This document shows positions 34,040 through 42,479 of a stretch of DNA of 64,000 nucleotides, piece by piece. Each line of letters opens with the position of its first letter. Within the stretch, counting starts at the first letter, position 1. Both the position numbers and the translations under genes were made by a program. The notes beneath the pieces are model-generated. The model was not told the origin of the DNA, ran no database searches, and saw nothing but the letters and a program-made list of their open reading frames with translations. This DNA comes from Chthonobacter rhizosphaerae (GTDB taxonomy: Bacteria > Pseudomonadota > Alphaproteobacteria > Rhizobiales > Pleomorphomonadaceae): positions 1 through 64,000 of the forward strand of contig NZ_JACDIS010000004.1 in assembly GCF_013839525.1 (NCBI RefSeq), given 5' to 3'.

Positions 34040-35029
34040 ATGAGGAAGCTGCTTGTCGCGGCGCTGGCCGCATCGTTGTCGCTTGGCGCCTCGTTCGCCG
34101 CCTTCGCGCAGGACGCCGCGAAGGTGGGCGTCGTCGTGAAGATCGGCGGCATTCCGTGGTTCAACGCCATGGAGGCCGGCATCAAGGAGCGCGGCCAGGA
34201 GCTCGGGCTCGACGCCTTCATGGTCGGCCCGACCAGCGCCGACCCGGCCCTCCAGGTGCGCGCCATCGAGGACCTTATCGCCCAGGGCGTGAAGGTGATC
34301 GGCGTGGTGCCGAACGACGCGAAGGTGCTGGAGCCGGTGCTCACCAAGGCCCGCGACGCCGGCATCATCGTGATCACCCACGAGAGCCCCGGCCAGAAGG
34401 GCGCCGACTGGAACTTCGAGCTCGCCTCCGCCACCGGCTTCGGCGAGGCCCACGGCAAGCTGCTCGCCGAGAAGATGGGCGGCAAGGGCGAATACGCCGT
34501 GTTCGTCGGCTCGCTGACGGTGCCGCTGCACAACGCCTGGGCCGACGCGGCGATCGAATACATCAAGGCCAACCATCCGGACATGAAGCTCGTCGGCGAC
34601 CGCTACGGCGTGGCCGAGGACGTGGACAAGAGCCGCTCCACCGCGCTCGACCTGATGTCCGCCAACCCGAACCTCAAGGGCTTCCTCGCCTTCGGCAGCC
34701 AGGGCCCGATCGGCGCCGGCCGCGCCGTGGAAGAGCGCCGCAAGGTGGGCGAGGTGTTCGTGCTCGGCCCCTTCTCGCCCGGCCAGGGCCAGAAGCTGGT
34801 GACCTCCGACGCCATCTCGGGCGGCTTCATGTGGAACCCCAAGCAGGCCGGCGAGGTGTTCGTCACCATGGCGGACCGTCTCCTCAAGGGCGGCGAGCTG
34901 AAGGCCGGCGAGGAGATCGAAGGCCTCGGCAAGATCGAGCCGGACTTCGAGGCCCGCAACATCATCGTCGACCAGATCGTCCCGATCAACAAGGACACGG
35001 TGGCCGACCTCGCCGCCATGGGCCTCTGA
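34040..35029 (+). CDS. Sugar ABC transporter substrate-binding protein (RbsB-like)
   Basis: A 329-residue periplasmic binding protein with a clear Sec signal peptide (LLVAALAASLSLGASFAAFA, then QDAA). Mature features include GIPWFNAMEAGIKERGQELG and VVPNDAKVLEPVL, typical of CUT2 sugar binders. GGGAGG precedes the ATG. It is the first gene of the LacI-controlled operon and is followed by a strong hairpin before the ATPase gene, which fits high expression of the binding protein compared with the membrane parts. Confidence 0.9.
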   Translation: MRKLLVAALAASLSLGASFAAFAQDAAKVGVVVKIGGIPWFNAMEAGIKERGQELGLDAFMVGPTSADPALQVRAIEDLIAQGVKVIGVVPNDAKVLEPVLTKARDAGIIVITHESPGQKGADWNFELASATGFGEAHGKLLAEKMGGKGEYAVFVGSLTVPLHNAWADAAIEYIKANHPDMKLVGDRYGVAEDVDKSRSTALDLMSANPNLKGFLAFGSQGPIGAGRAVEERRKVGEVFVLGPFSPGQGQKLVTSDAISGGFMWNPKQAGEVFVTMADRLLKGGELKAGEEIEGLGKIEPDFEARNIIVDQIVPINKDTVADLAAMGL

Positions 35030-35047
35030 GGACGTGACACGACACAC

Positions 35048-35077
35048 GCACCGGGCCGGAGACGGCCGGCCCGGTGC
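35048..35077 (+). terminator. Intra-operon hairpin after the binding-protein gene
   Basis: GCACCGGGCCGG and CCGGCCCGGTGC form a perfect 12-bp stem, followed by CCCTTGTT. Such elements stabilise the upstream mRNA or partly terminate, giving excess binding protein. Confidence 0.65.
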
Positions 35078-35113
35078 CCCTTGTTCCCGCGCACCATCGA
35101 CGAGCCTTTCGCC

Positions 35114-36628
35114 ATGACCGAAGCCCTCGACCGGGGCGCGGCCCAACGGCCGCTCTTGTCCCTTCGCGACATCAACGTGACCTTCGGCGGCGTCCGCGCC
35201 CTGAAGAACGTCAGCTTCGAGGTGCTGCCCGGAGAGGTCCACTGCCTCGCCGGCGAGAACGGCTCCGGCAAGAGCACGCTGATCAAGGTCATCACCGGCG
35301 TCTACAGGCCGGAGCCCGGCGCCGTGATCGAGTATGGCGGCGAGACCTACACGCACATGTCGCCGGTGACCGCGCAGGCGGCCGGCATCCAGGTGATCTG
35401 GCAGGATCTCGCGCTCTTCCCCGAAATGTCCGTGGCGGAGAACATCGCCTTCCAGACGGTGGTCGGTCGTCGGCCGCGCCTCGTCGACTACGGCCGCATG
35501 CGGGAGGCCGCCACGGCCGCCCTGAAGCGCCTCGGCGTAACCCTCGACGTGGACCGGCCGTTGAAGGACTTCCCGATCGCCCAGCGGCAGATCGTGGCGA
35601 TCGCCCGCGCCCTGGTGGGCGAGGCCAGGATCGTCTTCATGGACGAGCCGACCGCCTCGCTGACCCAGTCGGAGACGGACTGCCTCCTCGACATCGTCCG
35701 CACTCTCTCCGCTTCCGGCGTCGCCGTGGTGTTCGTCAGCCACCGGCTCGCCGAGGTGCTGGAGATCTCCAGCCGCCTGACGGTGCTGCGCGACGGCGCG
35801 CTCGTCGGCGTCTACCCGACCGAGGGCATGACCCAGTCGCGCATCACCGAGCTGATGACCGGCAAGATGTTCGACCAGACCGTCCGGGCCCGCCCCATGG
35901 AAGGCCGGCCGGTGGTGCTGGAGGTGGACCGGCTCACCCGCGCGGGCCTCTTCGAGGACATTTCCTTCACGGTCCGCCAGGGCGAGACGCTCGCCATCAC
36001 GGGCCTCCTCGGCGCGGGCCGCACCGAGCTCGCCCTCGCGCTCTTCGGCATGCTCCGGCCGACGTCCGGGTCGATCCGCCTGGAGGGCCGGCCGGTGCGC
36101 TTCTCCTCCAACCGCGACGCGATCCGGGCCGGCATCGCCTACCTGTCGGAGGACCGGCTGTCGCTCGGGCTGATCCAGCCCCAGTCGATCGCCGACAACC
36201 TGGTGATGGCCTCCTACGACCGGCTCCTCACCGGCGGCCTCCTGTCGGAGCGGCGCAAGCGCGACCTGGTGGCCGACTGGATCCGCCGGCTCGCTGTGAA
36301 GATCGGCCGCCAGGAGGACGCCATCTCGACGCTCTCCGGCGGCAACCAGCAGCGCGTCGCCATCGCCAAGTGGCTCGCCACCAACCCCAAGCTCCTCATC
36401 CTGGACAGCCCCACGGTGGGCGTCGACGTGGGGGCGCGGGCCGGCATCTTCGACATCGTCGCCAAGCTGGCGGCGGAGGGCCTCGCCATCATCCTCATCA
36501 CCGACGAGGTGCCGGAGGCCTATTTCAACGCGGACAGGGTGCTCCACATGGCGAACGGCCGCATGGCGAACTGGTTCGACCCGCGAGCAACCGCGCTCGC
36601 CGACATCGAGGCCGCCGTCTATGCCTAA
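35114..36628 (+). CDS. Sugar ABC transporter ATP-binding protein (RbsA-like, two domains)
   Basis: A 504-residue tandem ATPase. Domain 1 has Walker A GENGSGKST near residue 46 and Walker B RIVFMDEPTAS. Domain 2 has the degenerate Walker A GLLGAGRTE typical of this family and the signature LSGGNQQRVAIAKWL near 410. ATG 35114 is preferred to a TTG at 35081. It overlaps the next permease gene by 8 bp. Confidence 0.9.
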   Translation: MTEALDRGAAQRPLLSLRDINVTFGGVRALKNVSFEVLPGEVHCLAGENGSGKSTLIKVITGVYRPEPGAVIEYGGETYTHMSPVTAQAAGIQVIWQDLALFPEMSVAENIAFQTVVGRRPRLVDYGRMREAATAALKRLGVTLDVDRPLKDFPIAQRQIVAIARALVGEARIVFMDEPTASLTQSETDCLLDIVRTLSASGVAVVFVSHRLAEVLEISSRLTVLRDGALVGVYPTEGMTQSRITELMTGKMFDQTVRARPMEGRPVVLEVDRLTRAGLFEDISFTVRQGETLAITGLLGAGRTELALALFGMLRPTSGSIRLEGRPVRFSSNRDAIRAGIAYLSEDRLSLGLIQPQSIADNLVMASYDRLLTGGLLSERRKRDLVADWIRRLAVKIGRQEDAISTLSGGNQQRVAIAKWLATNPKLLILDSPTVGVDVGARAGIFDIVAKLAAEGLAIILITDEVPEAYFNADRVLHMANGRMANWFDPRATALADIEAAVYA

Positions 36629-37622
36629 AGCGCTTCATTCCCACGGGACGGAGATCGTCCTCCTCGCGGTGATCGTGGTGCTGTCGCTGGGGCTCGGGCT
36701 CTCCACCGAGCGCTTCCTCACCCTCGGCAACGCCTTCGACCTCCTCAACATCAGCGCCGTGAACATCATCTTCGCGGTGGGCCTGCTGGTCGTGCTGATC
36801 GCCGGCGGCATCGACATCTCCTTCGCGGTCGCCGCCTCGGTGGTCCAGTACGTGACCGCCGTCATCCTCGGGTCGATCGGCGGCGGCGAGTGGATCTCCG
36901 GCTTCCTGATCGCCGCCTCGATCGGGATCCTGCTCGGCGTCTTCAACGCCTTCCTGATCCACACCTTCAAGATCATCTCGATCGTCGCCACCATCGCGAC
37001 CTTCAACATCTACTTCGGCCTCCTGATGTTCTTCACCAGGGGCGTGTCGATCTACAACCTGCCCGACTGGCTGACGACCCGCGTGATCCTCTTCGAGCAC
37101 CAGACCGCCGACGGCTCCTGGATCGAGATCACCTTGCCGGTGCTCGTGATGGTGGTCTGCGTGATCGCCACCTCCTTCCTGATCGGCCGCACCACCATCG
37201 GCCGCCAGCTCTACGCCTTCGGCGACAACCCGGAGGGCGCCCGCCGCTTCGGCATCGACATCGGCGCCATGCAGTACATCGCCTTCGGCTGGCTCGGCCT
37301 GATGGCCGGCATCGGCGGCCTCGTGCAGGCGCACTATGCCCAGGAGGTGGTGCCGAACGCCCTCTACGGCCGGGAGCTCGACGTGCTCGCCGCCGTGGTG
37401 CTCGGCGGCGCCCGCCTCGGCGGCGGCAAGGGCACGGTGATCGGCTGCGTGCTCGGCGTGCTCCTGATCTCGATCACCCAGAACGGCCTCAACCTCCTCG
37501 GCGTGTCGCCCTACGCCTTCAAGATGATCGTCGGCGCCATCATCCTCGTCGCCATCGCCCTTTCCAACAGCCGGCTCGAGCGCCTGTTCGGCACGGCCCG
37601 CAGCCAGGGAGCGCGGTCATGA
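36621..37622 (+). CDS. Sugar ABC transporter permease 1 (RbsC-like)
   Basis: A 333-residue CUT2 permease of about nine TM helices with IAGGIDISFAVAASVVQY and VVLGGARLGGGKGTV. Its start overlaps the ATPase gene by 8 bp and its stop overlaps the second permease (ATGA). It probably forms a heterodimer with permease 2. Confidence 0.9.
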   Translation: MPKALHSHGTEIVLLAVIVVLSLGLGLSTERFLTLGNAFDLLNISAVNIIFAVGLLVVLIAGGIDISFAVAASVVQYVTAVILGSIGGGEWISGFLIAASIGILLGVFNAFLIHTFKIISIVATIATFNIYFGLLMFFTRGVSIYNLPDWLTTRVILFEHQTADGSWIEITLPVLVMVVCVIATSFLIGRTTIGRQLYAFGDNPEGARRFGIDIGAMQYIAFGWLGLMAGIGGLVQAHYAQEVVPNALYGRELDVLAAVVLGGARLGGGKGTVIGCVLGVLLISITQNGLNLLGVSPYAFKMIVGAIILVAIALSNSRLERLFGTARSQGARS

Positions 37623-38638
37623 ACGCCGCCGTCACCCCCGCGCGCGCCACCCTCGGGGCGCGCCTGAAAGCCCTCGTCGGCCCGGAGATGGCCGGCCCGG
37701 TCCTCGCCTTCGTGGCCGTCGTGGTGGTGTTCAGCCTCGTCTCGCCGCAGTTCCTCAGCCGCGCCACCTTCGGGGCGGTCGGCTTCCAGCTGCCGGAACT
37801 CGGGCTCCTCACCCTCGCCATGCTGCTGCCGGTGCTGACCGGCGGGCTCAATCTCGCCATCACGTTCACGGCCAACATCTCCGGCCTCACGGTCGCCTGG
37901 ATCCTCCACGCCAACGGCGGCCTGGAGGCGCCGATGCCGGTGTTCGCCCTCGCGTGCCTCGCGGCGATCGCGGTCGGCGCGTCCACCGGCGTCGTCATGG
38001 GGCTCGTCATCGCCTACACGCGGGCGCACCCGATCCTCGTCTCCCTGTCGATGATGATCTTCCTGCGCGGCCTCGGCGAATTCCTCACCCGCGGCGGCGA
38101 CGTGTCGGGCTTTCCGTCCTACGTGCAGCCGATCGGCCACGGCACCCTCGTCGGCCTGCCGGTGCCGCTCCTCATCTTCATCGGCTGCGTCCTCGCCTGG
38201 CACGTGCTGCTGACGCGCACCAAGCTCGGCTTCAACACCTTCATGATCGGCTCCAACATCGAGGCGGCGCGCTATTCGGGCGTGAACACCCGCAAGGTGC
38301 TGGTGCTCGTCTACACGCTCTCCGGCGCCATGTGCGCGATCGCGGGCATCATCATGCTGGCGCGGTTCAACTCGGTGCGCGTCGGCCACGGCGAATCCTA
38401 CCTGCTCATCACCGTGCTCGCCTGCTTTCTCGGCGGCGTGAACCCGTTCGGCGGCTTCGGCCGGGTGATCCCGGTGTTCGTCGCGCTCGTCGTGCTGCAG
38501 CTCCTTTCGTCCGGCCTCAACCTCGTCGGCGCCAACCAGCATCTGGCGACGGCGGTGTGGGGCATCCTCCTCATCACCGTGATGGTGCTGCGCTGGGTCG
38601 CCGGGCGGATCGGACCCTTCAAGCCTGGAAAAGGATAG
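37619..38638 (+). CDS. Sugar ABC transporter permease 2 (RbsC-like)
   Basis: A 339-residue CUT2 permease with LPVLTGGLNLAITFTANISG, GSNIEAARYSGVNTRKVLV and ACFLGGVNPFGGFGRV. It starts at the ATGA overlap with permease 1 and ends 4 bp before the epimerase gene. The pair of non-identical permeases matches rhamnose- and AI-2-type importers. Confidence 0.9.
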   Translation: MNAAVTPARATLGARLKALVGPEMAGPVLAFVAVVVVFSLVSPQFLSRATFGAVGFQLPELGLLTLAMLLPVLTGGLNLAITFTANISGLTVAWILHANGGLEAPMPVFALACLAAIAVGASTGVVMGLVIAYTRAHPILVSLSMMIFLRGLGEFLTRGGDVSGFPSYVQPIGHGTLVGLPVPLLIFIGCVLAWHVLLTRTKLGFNTFMIGSNIEAARYSGVNTRKVLVLVYTLSGAMCAIAGIIMLARFNSVRVGHGESYLLITVLACFLGGVNPFGGFGRVIPVFVALVVLQLLSSGLNLVGANQHLATAVWGILLITVMVLRWVAGRIGPFKPGKG

Positions 38639-38642
38639 GACA

Positions 38643-39491
38643 ATGCAAGGCTTCGGCGTTCATACGAGCATGTGGACCATGAACTGGGACCGGGCGGGCG
38701 CCGAGAAGGCGATCGCGGCGGCCGTCCACTACAAGATGGATTTCATCGAGATCGCGCTCCTCAACGCGCCGGCGGTGGACGCCGCGCACACCCGCGCGCT
38801 CCTGGAGAAGAACAACCTCCGGGCCATCTGCTCCCTCGGCCTGCCGGAGCGCGCCTGGGCGTCGGTGCGGCCCGACGCGGCGGTGGAGTATCTGAAGGTC
38901 GCCATCGACAAGACCGCCGAGATGGGCTGCGAGGCCCTGTCGGGCGTCATCTTCGGCGGCATCGGCGAGCGCACCGGCGTGCCGCCGACGGAAGGCGAAT
39001 ACGACAACATCGCCCGCGCCCTGACGGCCGCCGCCAGGCACGCCAAGGACAAGGGCATCCTCCTCGGCGTGGAGGCGGTGAACCGCTACGAGAACCACCT
39101 GATCAACACCGGCAAGCAGGCTGTGGCGATGGTGGAGCGCGTGGGCATGGACAACGTGTTCGTGCACCTCGACACCTACCACATGAACATCGAGGAGAAG
39201 GGCGCCGCCAACGGCATCCTCGATGCACGCGAGCATCTGCGCTACATCCACCTTTCCGAGAGCGACCGGGGCGCGCCGGGCGCCGGCAACGTGCCGTGGG
39301 ACGAGATCTACGCCACGCTCGCCGCCATCGGCTTCAAGGGGGGCCTCGCCATGGAGAGCTTCATCAACATGCCGCCGGAGGTGGCCTACGGCCTCGCCGT
39401 GTGGCGCCCGGTCGCCAAGGACGAGGCCGAGGTGATGGGCAACGGCCTGCCGTTCCTGCGCAACAAGGCCCGCCAGTACGGCCTGATCTGA
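38643..39491 (+). CDS. Sugar phosphate isomerase/epimerase, ketose 3-epimerase-like (DTE/DPE family)
   Basis: A 282-residue TIM-barrel metalloenzyme. The metal and substrate residues of D-tagatose/D-psicose 3-epimerases appear in order: VEAVNRYENH (Glu, near residue 143), HLDTYHMNIEE (Asp, near 178), HLSESDRG (His, near 204) and MESF (Glu, near 240). These enzymes epimerise ketoses at C3 using Mn2+ or Co2+. It lies in the LacI operon right after the permeases, so it probably acts on the imported sugar before phosphorylation. AGGATAGG precedes the ATG. Confidence 0.85.
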   Translation: MQGFGVHTSMWTMNWDRAGAEKAIAAAVHYKMDFIEIALLNAPAVDAAHTRALLEKNNLRAICSLGLPERAWASVRPDAAVEYLKVAIDKTAEMGCEALSGVIFGGIGERTGVPPTEGEYDNIARALTAAARHAKDKGILLGVEAVNRYENHLINTGKQAVAMVERVGMDNVFVHLDTYHMNIEEKGAANGILDAREHLRYIHLSESDRGAPGAGNVPWDEIYATLAAIGFKGGLAMESFINMPPEVAYGLAVWRPVAKDEAEVMGNGLPFLRNKARQYGLI

Positions 39492-39615
39492 CCGCTCGAT
39501 CCGGCCGCCGTCCGTCGGCCGGACGACGCACCTGCCGTTCCGCCGGGTGGACCCGGGCGGAACGGCCCTCGGCCGCGACGATGCCGTCCGGCTTCCCGAT
39601 CATGACGTGACCCCG

Positions 39616-40251
39616 ATGCCCACCCTCGACGAGACCGCCGCCCACCTCGCCGACCTTCTCCGCGCCCGCCACGACGGCCGGCGGCTGATGGTCGGCATCG
39701 CCGGCCCGCCCGGCTCCGGCAAGTCCACCCTGGCGGACGCCCTCGTGGAGCGGCTGAACCGGGACCGGCCCGGCCTTGCGGCCGTTCTCCCCATGGACGG
39801 CTTCCACTATGACGACGCGGTGCTGTCCGAGCTCGGCCTCCTGCCGCGCAAGGGCGCCATCGAGACCTTCGACGTCCTCGGCCTCATCCATCTCCTGAAG
39901 CGCCTGAAGGCCAACGAGGACCCGACCGTGGCGGTGCCGGTGTTCGACCGCTCCATCGAGATCGCCCGCGCCGGCGGCCGGCTGATCCCGCGCGAGACCG
40001 GCATCATCGTGGCCGAGGGCAACTATCTCCTGATGCGGCAGCCGCCCTGGGACCGGATCAAGCCCATCTTCGACGTCACCGTCCTGGTGGCGACCGGCGA
40101 GGACACGCTGCGCCGCCGCCTGACCGAGCGCTGGGAGGGCTTCAACCTTCCGGCGGAGGAGATCCGCCGCAAGGTGGAGACCAACGACCTGCCGAACGGC
40201 CTCGCGGTGCTCGCCGGCAGCGCCGAGCCCGACCACCGGATCGAGACCTGA
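39616..40251 (+). CDS. P-loop nucleoside/sugar kinase (FrcK/YggC-like, uridine-kinase fold)
   Basis: A 211-residue ATPase/kinase. Walker A is GIAGPPGSGKSTLA near residue 32. PMDGFHYDDAVL near 59 and VAEGNYLLM near 132 are the phosphate-acceptor and Walker-B-like motifs of the uridine/panthothenate-kinase fold family, to which the fructose-transport-associated FrcK belongs. ATG 39616 begins the family homology. It is 20 bp before the FGGY gene. The role of FrcK proteins is still unproven. Confidence 0.8.
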   Translation: MPTLDETAAHLADLLRARHDGRRLMVGIAGPPGSGKSTLADALVERLNRDRPGLAAVLPMDGFHYDDAVLSELGLLPRKGAIETFDVLGLIHLLKRLKANEDPTVAVPVFDRSIEIARAGGRLIPRETGIIVAEGNYLLMRQPPWDRIKPIFDVTVLVATGEDTLRRRLTERWEGFNLPAEEIRRKVETNDLPNGLAVLAGSAEPDHRIET

Positions 40252-40271
40252 CACCGCCCTCGGAGGTTGCC

Positions 40272-41729
40272 ATGGCCGCGCATGAAAGCCGGGACGCGCC
40301 GGCCACCGTCGCCGTCCTCGACGTGGGGAAGACCAACGTCAAGCTGAACGCCGCCACCGACGCCGGCCGGGTGGTGGAGGCCTTCTCGGTGCCGAACGCC
40401 GTCCGGCCCGGCCCGCCCTGGCGCCACCACGACCTCGCCGGCCTCGGCGACTGGGCGTTCGAGAGCCTCGCCACCCTCTGCCGCCGCCATCCGATCACGA
40501 CGGTCGTCGCCGCCGGCCACGGCTCCGGCGGCATGCTGACCGGCGACGACCCGGACGCGGGCGACGGCCTCGTGCTGCCGATGATAGACTACGAGCAGGC
40601 CCCGCCGGAGGCGGTCGACGCCGCCTACGGGCCGCTCGCCGGCTCCTTCTTCGACCGGGGCAGCGCCATCATGATGGCGGCGACCCACCAGGCCCGCCAG
40701 ATGCTCTGGATGGAGATGGCCGAGCCGGAGGCGTTCGCCAGGGCCCGCTGGTCGCTCGGCATCCCGCAATACTGGGCCTGGCGGCTGACCGGCGAGGCCG
40801 TGTCGGAGGCCACCTGCCTCGGCGCGCAGTCGCATCTCTGGAACGTGCCGGAGCGGCGCTTCGCCCCGATCGTGCGCGCCCGCGGCTGGGAGCGCCTGCT
40901 GCCGCCGGTCGCGCCCGCCTGGGCGGAGGTTGGACGGATCCGCCCGGCGCTCGCCGCGCGGCACGGCCTGCCGAAAGGCCTGCGGGTGCTCGCCGGCATC
41001 CACGATTCCAGCGCCAACTTCTACCGCTACCAGTCCGCCGGCCTATCCGGCTTCACGGTGCTCTCCACCGGCACCTGGATCGTCGGCCTCAGCGGCGAGA
41101 CGCCGCTGGAGAGGCTCGCCGAGACGCCTGGCATGACCCTGAACAGCGACGTCCACGGCCGGCCCGTCGGCGGCGCGCTCACCATGGGCGGGCGGGAATT
41201 CTCCCACGTGGCCGGACCGGACCCTTCCCCCCGCCCGGCCGAGGCGGCGACGATCGCGCGCCTCGTCGACCAGGGCACGATGGCGCTGCCGTCCTTCCAC
41301 ACGGACGACGGCCTTTTCCCGGGCAGCGCCGGCCGGGGCCGGATCGCCGGCCCGCCTCCGCTCGACGCCGAGGAGCGGCGGGCGCTCGCCGTGCTCTACA
41401 CCGCCCTCCTGGCGGACGAGTGCCTGACGGCCCTCGCCAGCCGGGGACAGGTGGTGCTCGACGGCAGCTCCCTGCGCGACCCGGCCTTCGCGGCGCTCCT
41501 CGCCGGCCTGCGCCCGGACCAGGAGGTGGTCTACACCCTGGAGACCGACGGCGTGGCGGCCGGCGCCGCCCTCCTCGCCACTCACGAGAGCCGGACCGAA
41601 CCGGCGCCGCTCTCCCTCGCCGCGCCGCAGTCCCTGGCGCTTCCAAGAACCGCCCTCGCCGCCTACGCGGCCCGCTGGCGCGCCGCGGCGCGCGCGTCCG
41701 CGGCCGCTCCGGCGCCCGAACCGATGTGA
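40272..41729 (+). CDS. FGGY-family carbohydrate kinase
   Basis: A 485-residue FGGY kinase. The N-terminal phosphate loop is VLDVGKTNVKLN near residue 17, GIHDSSANFYRYQ lies near 242, LSTGTWIVGLSG near 265, and the C-terminal substrate/ATP region VLDGSSLRDPAF near 396. The VGKTN loop is shared with the rhamnulokinase/fuculokinase-like branch. It would phosphorylate the ketose released by the epimerase at C1. CGGAGG precedes the ATG. The class II aldolase follows 14 bp later, consistent with a kinase-aldolase sequence. Confidence 0.85.
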   Translation: MAAHESRDAPATVAVLDVGKTNVKLNAATDAGRVVEAFSVPNAVRPGPPWRHHDLAGLGDWAFESLATLCRRHPITTVVAAGHGSGGMLTGDDPDAGDGLVLPMIDYEQAPPEAVDAAYGPLAGSFFDRGSAIMMAATHQARQMLWMEMAEPEAFARARWSLGIPQYWAWRLTGEAVSEATCLGAQSHLWNVPERRFAPIVRARGWERLLPPVAPAWAEVGRIRPALAARHGLPKGLRVLAGIHDSSANFYRYQSAGLSGFTVLSTGTWIVGLSGETPLERLAETPGMTLNSDVHGRPVGGALTMGGREFSHVAGPDPSPRPAEAATIARLVDQGTMALPSFHTDDGLFPGSAGRGRIAGPPPLDAEERRALAVLYTALLADECLTALASRGQVVLDGSSLRDPAFAALLAGLRPDQEVVYTLETDGVAAGAALLATHESRTEPAPLSLAAPQSLALPRTALAAYAARWRAAARASAAAPAPEPM

Positions 41730-41743
41730 AGAAGGATGTCCCC

Positions 41744-42445
41744 GTGACCGAGACCAGCACCGACATGGCGGCGCTCCGCCGCGAGATGGTGGAAACCTGC
41801 CGCCGGATGAATTCCAGCGGCATCAACCAGGGCACCGCCGGCAACCTGTCCGTCCGCACGGCGACCGGCTTCCTGATCACGCCGTCGTCCCTGCCCTACG
41901 ACGTCATGACGCCGGACGACCTGGTCGAGATGGACTTCGACGGCACCTACGTGGGCCGGCGGCCGTCGTCCGAATGGCGCTTCCACCGCGACATCCTGAA
42001 GAACCGCCAGGACATCGACGTGGTGCTCCACTGCCATTCGATGTACGCGACCACGCTCGCCTGCCACCACAGGACGATCCCGAGCTTCCACTACATGACC
42101 GGCATCGCCGGCGGCACCACCATCCGCTGCGCCGAATACGCCACCTTCGGCACCCAGGCGCTGTCCGACAACGCCATCAAAGCCCTGGAGGGCCGGATGG
42201 CGTGCCTCCTCGGCCAGCACGGCCAGATCTCGCTCGGCAAGACGCTGGAGAGCGCCCTCTGGCTCGCCATCGAGGTGGAGACGCTGTCGCGCATGTACGT
42301 CCAGGCGCTCACCCTCGGCGAGCCGCCGGTGCTGCCGGACGACGAGATGGAGCGGGTCATCGCCCAGATGAAGCGCATGAGCTACGGCCTCGCGCCCGAC
42401 CCCGACGGCACCAACGACGTGGCCCGGCCGCGCGCGGCGGACTGA
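41744..42445 (+). CDS. Class II aldolase (L-fuculose-1-phosphate aldolase-like)
   Basis: A 233-residue Zn-dependent aldolase. The catalytic Glu is in SSEWRFHRDI near residue 77, zinc His residues in HCHSMYAT near 95, and the third in QHGQISLGKTLE near 165. FucA- and RhaD-type enzymes cut ketose-1-phosphates to DHAP and an aldehyde. A GTG at 41744 with AAGGA upstream gives the usual N-terminus; ATG 41765 is the alternative. It ends the LacI operon. Confidence 0.85.
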   Translation: MTETSTDMAALRREMVETCRRMNSSGINQGTAGNLSVRTATGFLITPSSLPYDVMTPDDLVEMDFDGTYVGRRPSSEWRFHRDILKNRQDIDVVLHCHSMYATTLACHHRTIPSFHYMTGIAGGTTIRCAEYATFGTQALSDNAIKALEGRMACLLGQHGQISLGKTLESALWLAIEVETLSRMYVQALTLGEPPVLPDDEMERVIAQMKRMSYGLAPDPDGTNDVARPRAAD

Positions 42446-42479
42446 CCGGGGCGGGCGGCGGCGCCCGCCGGCGCCGCGC

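Noticed and set aside
33680-36547. 955-codon minus-strand frame across the LacI/ABC operon
   Set aside because: Runs across several confident genes on the opposite strand and has no domain pattern.
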